Assembly: GCA_020341775.1 (NCBI GenBank)
Contig: CP070835.1
Coordinates: 1,857,003-1,921,002 of the forward strand
Direction of reading: 5' to 3'
From: Candidatus Bathyarchaeota archaeon
GTDB lineage: Archaea > Thermoproteota > Bathyarchaeia > Bathyarchaeales > SOJC01
Length of the DNA: 64,000 nt
Both the position numbers and the translations under genes were made by a program. The notes beneath the pieces are model-generated. The model searched no databases. It worked only from the letters and a program-made list of their open reading frames with translations, and was not told the DNA's origin. Shown here in pieces: positions 16,729-25,435 of this stretch; position 1 is the stretch's first letter; every line of letters starts with the position of its first letter.

Positions 16729-17580
16729 CTACTTTGTCACATGGATGTCGACAGCTATTTGATACCAATTAGGCCCTGTCTGCCTTACAACGCGGTTGTG
16801 AGCGAGTTCGAATTTAATCTTTCTCCGCTGCAACGTGTGTGAAACCTTTGCTTTTACTTTGTCAATTGGGTCTTCATGTTTTCTTGCGTGTTCGAAGTCG
16901 TAGTAGTGTATCCATCCGCTTTGCTGGTTAATTGCAGACAGTGCAGATTCAATGTATTCGTATGCTTTTTCAGGCAGCGGCATGAGAACGCGGTCAGCGA
17001 TGTTTTGCAGCTTTTGGTGAATAATCGATGATGCTTCGCCCTCCATAGGGATTACCCTGTTGATCATTTTATTAAGCAGGATGTTTTCTCGCAGATGTTC
17101 CACAGCGACTGGATTTAGGTCAATTGAATAAATCTTTGCAGCCGTTGAGTGTCTGGCAATGATTATTGAGTAAGCGCCTACACCAGCAAACATGTTCACA
17201 ATAACCTCTTTGTTTCGAACTGCATTGGCTATTCGCATCCTTTCATAAGCGAGCCGCGGAGAAAAATAGCATTCTTTGATGTCGACTTTGAAGAGACAGC
17301 CGTGTTCCTTGTAGAGAGTGGTAGTCTGTTTCTCGCCAGCAATCCACTCGAGGTCACGTAGTCGGAAAACACCCGAAACAGGGCTGGCTTGCCGCCAAAC
17401 GGATTTTACGTGTTTATGTTGCTGCATCAACGCCTCAGCAATGATGTTGTTATGGGATGAGAGTGTTTCTGGAATGCGGATGACAGCGATGTCTCCGATT
17501 ATGTCGTAGGACTTGCAAAGTGAAGCAAGCTCTATGGGCAAAAGTTTTCCTTCGAGAAGAGCCTTCAAGTCACCTTTCAA
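16729..17580 (-). CDS. trm5: tRNA (guanine37-N1)-methyltransferase, Trm5-like
   Basis: The 283-residue protein has the Trm5/Taw2 domain order. A small beta domain is followed by YFSPRLAYERMRIA (105-118), the SAM-binding motif I VNMFAGVGAYS (128-138), IDLNP (153-157) and the MPLPEKAYEYIESAL segment, which corresponds to the catalytic NPP-like motif of Trm5. Taw2 enzymes usually carry a different sequence there. It lacks the extra N-terminal D1 domain of some archaeal Trm5 proteins. It would methylate G37 of tRNAs, the first step toward wyosine in tRNA-Phe; Taw1, the next step, is encoded at 21.7 kb. Confidence 0.85.
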   Translation of the reverse strand: MKGDLKALLEGKLLPIELASLCKSYDIIGDIAVIRIPETLSSHNNIIAEALMQQHKHVKSVWRQASPVSGVFRLRDLEWIAGEKQTTTLYKEHGCLFKVDIKECYFSPRLAYERMRIANAVRNKEVIVNMFAGVGAYSIIIARHSTAAKIYSIDLNPVAVEHLRENILLNKMINRVIPMEGEASSIIHQKLQNIADRVLMPLPEKAYEYIESALSAINQQSGWIHYYDFEHARKHEDPIDKVKAKVSHTLQRRKIKFELAHNRVVRQTGPNWYQIAVDIHVTK

Positions 17581-17751
17581 ATCTTACACCATAAACCAAT
17601 ATGACACTTGCTTTGGTGATTTAAGTGGTTTTTCAATAAGTGCCGCACACACATATGGACGCTTGGGGATTTTTCTTCCCTGTGCTCTCAAAAAAATGGG
17701 CGCCATTCTCGAAGAGCCTTCCCTCGAAGATGTTTTGTTAAGGACAATAGG

Positions 17752-17759
17752 TTTAAATG
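17752..17759 (+). promoter_or_regulatory. Putative TATA box upstream of rpoP
   Basis: TTTAAATG lies 30 to 49 bases ahead of the two possible rpoP starts (GTG 17789, TTG 17801). Transcription would begin near 17782, leaving a very short leader. Assignment rests on spacing and AT content only. Confidence 0.4.
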
Positions 17760-17800
17760 ACACTTCAACTAACCCACGTTAAAGAAGAGTGCGGAACACC

Positions 17801-17968
17801 TTGTCTGAAGCTTCTGAAGGGTTGTCGTATGAGTGTGTTAGATGCAGCGCAAAAGTGGCAACAGAAGAATTGAAACTTCGCGGCGGGGGAATCAAGTGCA
17901 CCTTCTGCGGATACCGCATTTTAAGGAAAGTCCGGCCCCCCGTAATAAAGCGAGTCTCAGCAGAATGA
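17801..17968 (+). CDS. rpoP: DNA-directed RNA polymerase subunit P (Rpo12/RPB12)
   Basis: This 55-residue gene is easily missed because of its size. The product carries YECVRCSAKV (two Cys), then a spacer and IKCTFCGYRI (two Cys), forming the single zinc site of Rpo12, followed by the family's basic tail KVRPPVIKRVSAE. These segments match archaeal Rpo12 almost residue for residue as I remember it. It is a small core subunit of RNA polymerase that holds Rpo2 and Rpo3 together. The TTG at 17801 gives the usual length; an in-frame GTG at 17789 would add four residues. It converges with cofD, whose stop lies 12 bases beyond. Confidence 0.94.
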   Translation: MSEASEGLSYECVRCSAKVATEELKLRGGGIKCTFCGYRILRKVRPPVIKRVSAE

Positions 17969-17979
17969 AGTGGTTGACG

Positions 17980-18912
17980 TTATAGGAGAGCCTGCAAGGT
18001 TCTCGTTGCTAAATTTACTTTGTCCTGCAGTGATTTCATAATTGTGTCGGTAGCGATTGGTTCGATCCCTAATTTTGCGATGTTTTCTTTCATCTTCTCA
18101 TCAATGTTGTCTAAAATGAATGTGTCCAAAAAGTCACGGTAAAGCGACGCAACCGAAAAGGCTGATACGTCAAGGCCTAAGCCCCGCATTAGCTTGTCTG
18201 CGGGCCCCTTAATCGTAGAACCGCCAACAATAGGACTAATGGCAACCACTTTTGCTGAAGTTTCCGTCAAAGCGCTTCTCACTTCCTTCACTGCCAAGAT
18301 TGGTCCGATGCTTACTATCGGGTTGCTGGGGCACACTATTATTCCATCAGCGTCTTGAATCGATTTAATGACGCCAGGGGCAGGACGTGCCAATTCAGCG
18401 CCTTCAAAAGTTACATCTAGAACTCTGTCTCGCGCTCCTCGTTTCACAAGGTATTCTTCGAAGTGCATTTTCCCCGTGTTTGTTAGTATCTGAGGCACGA
18501 TCTTTTGATTAGTGACTGGGAGGAGGTTTACTTTGAGTCCTAATGCCCTGCAAAGTCTCTGGATGACTCCGCTTAGAGGAACTCCTTCTTTTATAAGACA
18601 TGTTCTATAGACATGGGTTGCAAGGTCTTTGTCGCCTAGCTTGAACCACGTCTCTAAGCCATATTGCTTTAACATGCTCACGAAGTTGAAGGTGTCTCCC
18701 TGTATTCCCCACCCTTTCTCTTCGTCGACGATGCTTGCTAGGGTGTACATTATGATGTCGGGGTCTGGAGAGATGTGGAGGCCATGCAGTTCAATGTCAT
18801 CGCCGACGTTGACGATTACTGTCAAGTTTTCCTGTGGCATCACATTGATAAGGCCTTGGAGAAGCTTGGCTGCGCCCACTCCTCCCGCAAGACAGGTTAC
18901 GTTCTCAATCAA
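17980..18912 (-). CDS. cofD: 2-phospho-L-lactate transferase (F420 biosynthesis)
   Basis: The 310-residue protein begins with CLAGGVGAAKLLQG (7-20), the CofD N-terminal loop, and has VNVGDDIELHGLHISPD, the DEEKGWGIQGDTF region and GPADKLMRGLG. CofD moves the phospholactyl group from the guanylated (or, in bacteria, enolpyruvyl) donor to the deazaflavin Fo, making F420-0. So this organism probably makes F420 and has F420-dependent oxidoreductases. The gene is single on the minus strand; no other cof genes are nearby. Confidence 0.95.
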   Translation of the reverse strand: MIENVTCLAGGVGAAKLLQGLINVMPQENLTVIVNVGDDIELHGLHISPDPDIIMYTLASIVDEEKGWGIQGDTFNFVSMLKQYGLETWFKLGDKDLATHVYRTCLIKEGVPLSGVIQRLCRALGLKVNLLPVTNQKIVPQILTNTGKMHFEEYLVKRGARDRVLDVTFEGAELARPAPGVIKSIQDADGIIVCPSNPIVSIGPILAVKEVRSALTETSAKVVAISPIVGGSTIKGPADKLMRGLGLDVSAFSVASLYRDFLDTFILDNIDEKMKENIAKLGIEPIATDTIMKSLQDKVNLATRTLQALL

Positions 18913-18995
18913 AGCCTCTACTCCGTCGCATGTCTCAGCTAGTTTTGGGTTTGACTGTCTAAAGTTTAAGGTTTAAGGTTTATTGACTTGAGCGC

Positions 18996-19283
18996 TTAGA
19001 AGATTTCTTTTTCGCCAACTTTTCGCAGGACTTTTCCCCGGAGCCTTACGGGAGGGCCAACGATCTCGTCCATTCGCTTTTCAGTTGTCTTGCGTTTAAT
19101 GGTTTCTCCACAGGTACCTTGTGGCAAGAGCCGTCGTTTTACACACGTCGCGAAGTTGCAGTTTGCTACGTTGCATCTCTCATCAGTCCATCGACACCAG
19201 ACGTCTTTTCCTCTTGGAGTTGCAGCAAGTTTCCCGCATTTGAATAGGCTGCATCTTGGTGAGCAATATTTCACTTCACCCAT
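18996..19283 (-). CDS. Small cysteine-rich protein, eight Cys, probable metal binder
   Basis: I do not recognise the family. From the ATG at 19283 (a GTG at 19292 is the alternative) the protein has 95 residues. Eight cysteines occur at 7, 11, 16, 30, 37, 42, 47 and 58, enough for two zinc sites or a 4Fe-4S cluster plus one metal. The segment WCRWTDERCNVANCNFATCVKRRLLP is basic and aromatic, shown here only by its ends (WCRWTDE and CVKRRLLP). The tail is basic (KRKTTEKR, then VRLRGKVLRK), suggesting contact with nucleic acid. It stands alone, 83 bases upstream of cofD on the same strand. Confidence 0.65.
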   Translation of the reverse strand: MGEVKYCSPRCSLFKCGKLAATPRGKDVWCRWTDERCNVANCNFATCVKRRLLPQGTCGETIKRKTTEKRMDEIVGPPVRLRGKVLRKVGEKEIF

Positions 19284-19383
19284 TATAGACACTACCTTCG
19301 TATTATCTCATACAAAACTTCAGAAGTTTGCGCATCTTGACAAGAGAGCTTTGGCGTTTGAGCGTAATAAACTTTTCCAATCA

Positions 19384-21477
19384 CTAATCTATTTTCTGTT
19401 TGGGTCTCAGCCTGCGGTAAATCAAAGGTATGGAGATGGCCAGTGTTAATAGTAACAAAAAGACTGCTGTGATGAAGGCGGGTGTTTCTGTGATGAAGCC
19501 AGCAACGGACACGACTTCGCCTACTTTTAAAGTGACGACTTCGGGGTCCTGTAGATAGAGCCCAGTTGTCCTGTAGGGTTTTTCCGCCACAGAAACGAAG
19601 ATTTTGTAGTTCCCGCCTATAAGATTGACAAATTGGGCGACTCCGTTTCCGCTGGTTGGGCTGGAGACAATCCATTTTCCTTCGCGTTCGATTGTGACGT
19701 TTGCGTTGGGAATTCCTTGCCCAAAATAGTCCAAAACATTCACGCTGAGCATCAAATTGTAGAGCCTGCAATGGACGATAAAGGTTGTCGGATGGGTCAA
19801 GTTATTGACCAGTGTGTTCGTTTCATTCAACTCGGAGCCATCTTTGTATACTTTAACTAGGTACCTTCCGAAAGTCAGGTTGATGGGAAACTCCCCTTTT
19901 TGGTTAGTGGTACCCTCGCCCATTAAGCCGTCGAGCCCAATGCTCCAATCGTAAATGCGGATTTGCGCGTTGGGCAGAGGGGAGCGAGTTCTGTTGAGGG
20001 CTCTAACTACGAGCACGAGTGTTGGACACGTAATGTTGATCTCGCTTGAGGATGTCAAGTTCAATGTTGTAGCGTCGAACAGGCTTCCGTAGCGGCTCGA
20101 TTTCACTGTGTAGTTGATGTTAGTAAAGAGGTTTCGAAGGGTCGTCCGGCCAGTTAGGTTAGTTTGGGTGAAGGCGGTTCTTGAAATATTTGCGTTTGCT
20201 CTTGTGGTGTGTGTGAAGTTTGCGCTTATATCTACGAATGGAAGCAGATTATGGGTTTCGTCTTCGACTGTTATTTCAAGGTGGGCGAGAGAGCATACGA
20301 CCTCTAAGGCGAGGGTTTCGGTGAGGTTTTTGGAGAGGCTAATTTCTGTTGTGGAGCCTACTTGGGTGTCGTTTAAATAAGTGGCAAAGGTGTAGTTTGT
20401 CGCTTCAATGTAGAAAGATGTGACTCCACTCTGCCTAGTGGTGTTTGAGAACACATTGGAAGAAAAGGTGTTATTTGCTTCCACTACGATTCCTTCGATT
20501 GGCTCATCGTCTAGATTGACTGTCTTGACGTCGCAAGCAAAAGATTTGGAAACGATCGTAAAGCTTTGGTTTTCCGGAACCGGCTTTGGCGTTCCTGAGG
20601 ACATTTCCACTTCTGCTTTGTAGAGTCCTAAGCTGGCGTTTGCTGGAATGGCCCAGTTTGCGGTGATTTTCCCTTGGGGGCCTGTTGCATTATCAAAATT
20701 TGATTCGAAGACAGGGTCGTCCTGGTGAGTTATTCTAATTCTTAGTATGTCCGTTGGCGTATAATTGAGGGCTTGGACGTTTACTGTCTGAAATCGATGG
20801 TACTCCTTGGAGTTGGTAAGTCCTATCGTGAAGGCTCCTTCTGCAAGATTTGTACTATGTCTGGTAAGCAGCATGTCGTATGTGCCTGCAAAGAATGTGT
20901 GCGGGTTTTGGTCGAATAAAGCTAAATAGTTGTATGCTTGGGTGAAGTTTCCCTGATCTCCTACTGACATTTCTCGGTTGATTAGTGAGTGGGTTGTGTT
21001 CGCAGGATCCGTGATGGTGATGTTAACGGTTGAAACGCCGGGGTTTCCGCCTGTAACTGCAGCGAGAACTGTGATGTTCGCGCCTTCCTGCGCAAATGGA
21101 GTTGTAGATTCAATTTTATATTCGGTTTGAACTGTAAAGTTTGCTGTGCTATTTTCTTCCCTGGTTACGTCGTGCAGTGTCACCACGTGGCTGCCAGATG
21201 TGGCGTTTGGAACGATGAAGATGTCGAAGACGTTGATTGGATCTGCGTGTCCGCTTTTCACCAGCGTGTCATCAAAGAAGATCTTGTAGGATCCATTTAC
21301 TTCGGTGATTTGTCCAGTTAAGGACACCTCAGCTCCAACCGGTCCGTCGATTGGAGAAAGTGTGCTTATTGTGACGTCAGCTAAGACTTTAGGTGTGGGT
21401 AAGACTGTAAAAAGAGCTAGAATTAGCAATATGACTGTGAATATGGTAAGGTTTTTAGCGTGTTGGTTCAGGTGCAA
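19384..21477 (-). CDS. Large surface protein with Ig-like/CarboxypepD-like repeats and C-terminal anchor
   Basis: The 697-residue protein starts at a TTG (21477) behind GAGGG. A signal peptide (about 10-33) precedes an IPT/TIG-like segment (ISTLSPIDGPVGAEVSLTG). Repeated beta-sandwich units follow, several with the carboxypeptidase-regulatory-like pattern (PLPNAQIRIYDW, GIPNANVTIEREG). N-x-S/T sequons are very frequent, consistent with N-glycosylation by the AglB in this window. The C terminus has one membrane span (about 663-687) and a short basic tail. It is likely a glycosylated cell-surface adhesin or S-layer-associated protein; no enzyme motif is visible. Confidence 0.85.
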   Translation of the reverse strand: MHLNQHAKNLTIFTVILLILALFTVLPTPKVLADVTISTLSPIDGPVGAEVSLTGQITEVNGSYKIFFDDTLVKSGHADPINVFDIFIVPNATSGSHVVTLHDVTREENSTANFTVQTEYKIESTTPFAQEGANITVLAAVTGGNPGVSTVNITITDPANTTHSLINREMSVGDQGNFTQAYNYLALFDQNPHTFFAGTYDMLLTRHSTNLAEGAFTIGLTNSKEYHRFQTVNVQALNYTPTDILRIRITHQDDPVFESNFDNATGPQGKITANWAIPANASLGLYKAEVEMSSGTPKPVPENQSFTIVSKSFACDVKTVNLDDEPIEGIVVEANNTFSSNVFSNTTRQSGVTSFYIEATNYTFATYLNDTQVGSTTEISLSKNLTETLALEVVCSLAHLEITVEDETHNLLPFVDISANFTHTTRANANISRTAFTQTNLTGRTTLRNLFTNINYTVKSSRYGSLFDATTLNLTSSSEINITCPTLVLVVRALNRTRSPLPNAQIRIYDWSIGLDGLMGEGTTNQKGEFPINLTFGRYLVKVYKDGSELNETNTLVNNLTHPTTFIVHCRLYNLMLSVNVLDYFGQGIPNANVTIEREGKWIVSSPTSGNGVAQFVNLIGGNYKIFVSVAEKPYRTTGLYLQDPEVVTLKVGEVVSVAGFITETPAFITAVFLLLLTLAISIPLIYRRLRPKQKID

Positions 21478-21708
21478 TTTTTTCCCTCTTCACTTTTACT
21501 AGGGAGGTTGACATTTCATAGTAAAGGCGTATTTTAAGCTTTATCTGTTGTCGCTGTTTAATTGCATTATCATTCTCATTTTTACTGCATCCAGGCCTGC
21601 ATGCATGCAGGAAAAAAAATACTGCTTTTCGCCATGATTGGCTTCATGCTTATTTATGACTGGGGGTTAAGTGTTTCAGGCGCTGCGTACGCCCATGGGA
21701 GATTCACC

Positions 21709-22665
21709 TTGCAACCGCTAATTTCGAAGGAAGTTTCTCAACTGCTGAAGGCTCAAAAGTATCATATGGTAGGTCAACACTCGGCGATCAAACGTTGCCG
21801 CTGGTTATACAACACGTTGATTCACGATCAACCCTGTTACAAGCAGAGGTTCTATGGAATAAAGACGCATCAATGTATACAGATGACTCCGACAGTTTTC
21901 AGCTGCACCATGCGGTGTCTATTCTGCTGGCGGGTTCAAAGCGGGGACAAGGGGTTGAAATGGGACGAAACAGCTCTGCCAATGTGCGACGAGCCCGAAG
22001 TTATCGTAGAAAACTGCATTAAGGCCCAGAAGAGGCTTTTGAGTGGTTACAAAGCCAATCCCAAAGCAGACGCGGAGAAGTATCGAGAGGCCCTGCAGCC
22101 GAAGCATGCAGCAATAAGCTTAGCTGGAGAACCCACACTCTATCCACGACTTGGAAACTTGATCGGATCTTTCCATAGAAGGGGCTTCACAACGTTTTTA
22201 GTGTCAAACGGCACCCAACCAGAAGCCCTGTCAAGACTTGGTGAAGAACCTACCCAATTGTATATTTCAGTTTGCGCCCCCGACGAAAAGACTTTCTTGA
22301 AAACTTGTCGCCCGCAAATTCCAGATGCGTGGGAGAGACTCAACGAAACTCTTGCTCTTCTTCCAAGCTTTGAATGTCCTACCGTGCTACGGCTTACGCT
22401 AGGGCGTCATCTTAACATTAAACGTCCCGAACGGTATGCTCAGCTGGTAAGAAAAGCCGAGCCCACTTACGTTGAGCCAAAAGCCTATATGCACGTTGGA
22501 TTTTCACGGTTGAGACTTCGATACTCAAACATGCCGTTGCATGAAGAAATCCAAGATTTCGCCGCCACGCTGGCTGAGCTTACCAGCTACAGGGTGCTAG
22601 ATGAATCAAAAGAAAGCCGAGTTGTGTTGTTGAGTCGACTGAAGAAGCCGTTTAGGCGGGATTAG
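21709..22665 (+). CDS. taw1: S-adenosyl-L-methionine-dependent tRNA 4-demethylwyosine synthase
   Basis: I use the TTG at 21709, five bases after GGAGAT, giving 318 residues; the frame is open further upstream but that part is not conserved. The radical SAM motif is CTMRCLFC (Cys66, Cys70, Cys73). A second set of cysteines, Cys30, Cys43 and Cys56, sits ahead of it (in KRCRW, PCYKQRFYGI and HQCIQM), as in Taw1, which binds two 4Fe-4S clusters. SLAGEPTLYPRL binds SAM. The enzyme condenses m1G37 of tRNA-Phe with pyruvate to form the tricyclic base, acting after Trm5 (16.7 kb). Confidence 0.94.
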   Translation: MQPLISKEVSQLLKAQKYHMVGQHSAIKRCRWLYNTLIHDQPCYKQRFYGIKTHQCIQMTPTVFSCTMRCLFCWRVQSGDKGLKWDETALPMCDEPEVIVENCIKAQKRLLSGYKANPKADAEKYREALQPKHAAISLAGEPTLYPRLGNLIGSFHRRGFTTFLVSNGTQPEALSRLGEEPTQLYISVCAPDEKTFLKTCRPQIPDAWERLNETLALLPSFECPTVLRLTLGRHLNIKRPERYAQLVRKAEPTYVEPKAYMHVGFSRLRLRYSNMPLHEEIQDFAATLAELTSYRVLDESKESRVVLLSRLKKPFRRD

Positions 22666-22765
22666 TGCTCATGCTGGGATTAGCGCCAAACAGCTTCCTT
22701 ACAATGCGTAAAGCCTTTTAAGACAACTGGACAAGTTGTTCAACGCTGTTTTGGAGTTTAGGCTC

Positions 22766-23398
22766 ATGTCGTTGAAACGGATTCTGAGGAAAATCGAAGA
22801 GGAATTGAAGGAAAGAAAGGCCATAAAAGATGAGCTTTATGATGCGATGCGTAAGGCAACGCGTTTTTCAAAGCAAGCGATTTTTCTGGTTCACAAGGGA
22901 GAGTTTGAAGAAGCCAAAAAGATGCTTGGAGAGGCCGAGAGACTGCTTGTTGAACGTGATCAAGTTTCCTTGACTCACCAGAAGCTCGCTCATGCGGGCA
23001 TCGTCGACGTTGCTTTCCAAGAATACGCTGAAGCATATGTCTTTCTCCAGTTGGTGCAGAATGGCAGATTTGTTACTCCGGAGAAAATCAAAGTTCCATC
23101 GACCTCCTACCTACTTGGATTGGCGGATGTTGTGGGTGAGCTTAGGCGCAAAGTCTTGGATTCTCTTAGAGAAGGAGATGGAGAGGGCGCTCAGAAAAAC
23201 TTTGAGATCATGGATTTCATTTACAGTGAACTAATAGGGATTGATGAAGCTCTGCATTCTGTTTCTGAACTTAGACGGAAGACTGACATTGCGCGACGAA
23301 TCGTAGAATTGACCCGTGGAGATATTACAATCGAAGCACGTAGAAACTCTTTGGAGCGTTCAATTAGGAGCCTCGAAGATGCTTTAAAGGAGAAGTAA
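22766..23398 (+). CDS. Translin family protein
   Basis: The ATG at 22766, with GGAG upstream, gives 210 residues, all helical. The family mark is YLLGLADVVGELRRKVL near the middle; the N-terminal half is rich in Lys/Glu with LKRILRKIEEELKERKAIKDE given here in part (RKIEEELKERKA). Translin and its partner TRAX form octameric nucleic-acid-binding shells; archaeal translins can act as RNases with the acidic residues of TRAX. Whether this one is catalytic cannot be said. It is followed after 47 bases by endonuclease V and an HD hydrolase on the same strand, a nucleic-acid-care neighbourhood. Confidence 0.85.
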   Translation: MSLKRILRKIEEELKERKAIKDELYDAMRKATRFSKQAIFLVHKGEFEEAKKMLGEAERLLVERDQVSLTHQKLAHAGIVDVAFQEYAEAYVFLQLVQNGRFVTPEKIKVPSTSYLLGLADVVGELRRKVLDSLREGDGEGAQKNFEIMDFIYSELIGIDEALHSVSELRRKTDIARRIVELTRGDITIEARRNSLERSIRSLEDALKEK

Positions 23399-23445
23399 GG
23401 CAGCTGATTCATCTTCTCCAAAGCTGAACATGAAGAGATTTCAAT

Positions 23446-24126
23446 ATGGTTTTTGTCCAAAGGGCTCACGCCACACAGCTTGCCATGTCCAAACTTGTGA
23501 TTCGTCGAGACACGCTTCCAGAGAAACTCCGCCTTGTGGCTGGAGTAGATGTGGCTTATTCGGAGAAGTCGTCAATAGCCGCCGCGACAGTTCTCAATTA
23601 CGATTCGCTCTCTCTCGCAGAGACAAGAACAGCTCAGACTGTGACGAAGCTTCCCTACATCCCTACTCTGCTTTCCTTTAGAGAAATGCCCCCAGCTATA
23701 GCGGCTGTAAAAAAGTTGCGTTTACAACCAGACGTTTTCATCGTCGATGGGCAGGGGCTGATGCATCCTTACAGGCTTGGGTTTGCCAGTCACTTGGGCC
23801 TCGTCATGAACCGCCCCACAGTTGGTGTTGCGAAAAATCCGCTCACTGGTGATGTTGGCAGTTTCAACAAGTCGGGTTGGGCCCCAGTCATAGACAGACA
23901 AGAGGTAATTGGAGCAGCCCTCTTGACTCGAAAGGGTGCAAGGCCTGTTTATGTAAGCATTGGGCACATGGTTTCCTTGAAAAGAGCTATAGAAGTTGTT
24001 AAACACTGCAGCCCGAAATATCGAATTCCAGAACCGATACGTTTAGCACATGACGAGGCGACAAAGGAAAAACGGAAAATCAAAAAAGGGCGGTCACTGA
24101 AAAGAAACGCTGGTGCCAAGTCATGA
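23446..24126 (+). CDS. nfi: Endonuclease V (deoxyinosine 3' endonuclease)
   Basis: The 226-residue enzyme has the complete EndoV site: Asp35 in GVDVAY, the wedge PYIP (70-73) with LLSFRE (Glu80), Asp101 in DGQG followed by His107 and GFASHLGL, and GHMVSLKRAI near the C terminus. EndoV cuts one bond 3' of deoxyinosine in DNA, or inosine in RNA, in repair of deaminated adenine. The C-terminal tail is very basic. It overlaps the next gene by four bases (ATGA), so the two are translationally coupled. The ATG at 23446 has GAAGAG upstream; an internal ATG at 23485 is less likely. Confidence 0.95.
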   Translation: MVFVQRAHATQLAMSKLVIRRDTLPEKLRLVAGVDVAYSEKSSIAAATVLNYDSLSLAETRTAQTVTKLPYIPTLLSFREMPPAIAAVKKLRLQPDVFIVDGQGLMHPYRLGFASHLGLVMNRPTVGVAKNPLTGDVGSFNKSGWAPVIDRQEVIGAALLTRKGARPVYVSIGHMVSLKRAIEVVKHCSPKYRIPEPIRLAHDEATKEKRKIKKGRSLKRNAGAKS

Positions 24127-24818
24127 ATATTCGCATAAAAAATTTTGTTGACCTGATAAAAGACAGAGGCCTTCGCAAGAAAGTGGTTGACATCATTGAA
24201 AATCCCCAAATTAGAATTGGCAGCACGACTTATTCGGGATTGCCGCTTGAATCCTCCCCGGCTGGTCTGTCCCGTCATCACAGTTATCCAGGAGGCTTCA
24301 TTGAGCACGTGATCGCTACTTCTAGAATCGCCTTGGCGTTATGCGACGTTGTAGAAGATGTTTATAGCGGCAAAGTAGATCGTGATCAAGTGTTGGCGGG
24401 GACAATTCTGCATGACATATTCAAACCACTCACCTACGCCGAAATTGATGGGGGGTACATGCCCACAAAATTGGGAGAACGTTTGGACCATTTAACTTTG
24501 GTTGCCTCTGAATTGATTCGGCGAAGCTTTGCACTGGACATAGTTCACATAGTCTGCGCTCATCATGGAGGCCAAGCTGGCCCCACGTGGCCTAGAACAG
24601 TTGAAGCTTTGATCTGCCACTTGGCAGATTCAACGGACTCGCAGCTGAGTGGTGAAGTCCTGCGGGCTGCAAGGTATCTCTCTCGGAAGGTTTCAGGCGA
24701 AGAGCCTGCCCTGCTGACGTCGAAGGAAGCCTTCGAAATCGTACATTCGAAAACGGTCGAAGGATGGGAGGGAGTTGACAAGACAGTGCAGAATATTAAG
24801 CGAGAAAAGCCGTATTGA
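24123..24818 (+). CDS. HD-domain metal-dependent phosphohydrolase
   Basis: The 231-residue protein shows the HD pattern: HHSYPGGFIEH (52-62), LHDIFK with His97-Asp98, AHHGG (146-150) and HLADSTDSQ with Asp169. These residues bind a pair of metals that hydrolyse phosphodiester or phosphomonoester bonds of nucleotides. The layout brings to mind the archaeal cyclic-phosphate phosphodiesterase MptB of pterin synthesis, but I cannot confirm that. Its start overlaps the stop of endonuclease V. The substrate is unknown. Confidence 0.8.
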   Translation: MNIRIKNFVDLIKDRGLRKKVVDIIENPQIRIGSTTYSGLPLESSPAGLSRHHSYPGGFIEHVIATSRIALALCDVVEDVYSGKVDRDQVLAGTILHDIFKPLTYAEIDGGYMPTKLGERLDHLTLVASELIRRSFALDIVHIVCAHHGGQAGPTWPRTVEALICHLADSTDSQLSGEVLRAARYLSRKVSGEEPALLTSKEAFEIVHSKTVEGWEGVDKTVQNIKREKPY

Positions 24819-25316
24819 CTAGAGCTGAACAATCTCGGTCTCTCGTGTGACTGTGTCCCACAAAGCCATGGTTGATTTTTGGGTTAGATAGCCACAAACT
24901 TCTCCAGGATTGATTATTCTTGTTCCACTTTCTTTGCGGATTTCTGCTTCGTGGGAATGCCCGTGAATCACCACGTCGTAGCTTCCAGTGTTGATGAGCG
25001 ATCGCAGCAGTTCTTCTTGTTCACCATGCAACAGTGCGATCGTGAGTCCTTCAACTTCGACTTCGGCGAAGTGGCCTCGGATCTCTGCGTTTTCTATTTC
25101 GGAAAATCTCTTCGTCAAGAGTGCGTGGTCGCCATCGTTGTTTCCAAAGACGCCAATAAGTGTTGCCTTCAATTGTTTGAATCGCATCACTGTGAAGGGT
25201 GCGACGTAGTCACCAGCATGGAGCACGAGCTCCACTCTTTCTTGGTTAAGTCTCTCTATTGCCTTATAGACTGCTGGTAGATTGTCATGGGTATCGGAGA
25301 TTATCCCGATTTTCAA
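24819..25316 (-). CDS. YfcE/MJ0936-type metallophosphoesterase
   Basis: I take the TTG at 25316 behind GGTGAG, giving 165 residues. All motifs of the calcineurin-like fold are present: GIISDTHDN (4-12), HAGDYV with Asp36, GNNDGD (58-63), LLHGEQE, and the metal-binding HGHSH. Members of this small archaeal class hydrolyse phosphodiesters such as bis-p-nitrophenyl phosphate; their natural substrates are not settled. The gene converges with the HD-hydrolase gene: the two stop codons abut. Confidence 0.92.
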   Translation of the reverse strand: MKIGIISDTHDNLPAVYKAIERLNQERVELVLHAGDYVAPFTVMRFKQLKATLIGVFGNNDGDHALLTKRFSEIENAEIRGHFAEVEVEGLTIALLHGEQEELLRSLINTGSYDVVIHGHSHEAEIRKESGTRIINPGEVCGYLTQKSTMALWDTVTRETEIVQL

Positions 25317-25435
25317 TTCTTTCTCACCTCGTGATGGATGGCCTGTGCTTCGAAAAGCCTTTTTCGTCACGCCTTTATTAATTTTGACGCAGGCACAGCG
25401 CTCGCAGCTTGCTCCGCCGACAGATGAGAGCTATA

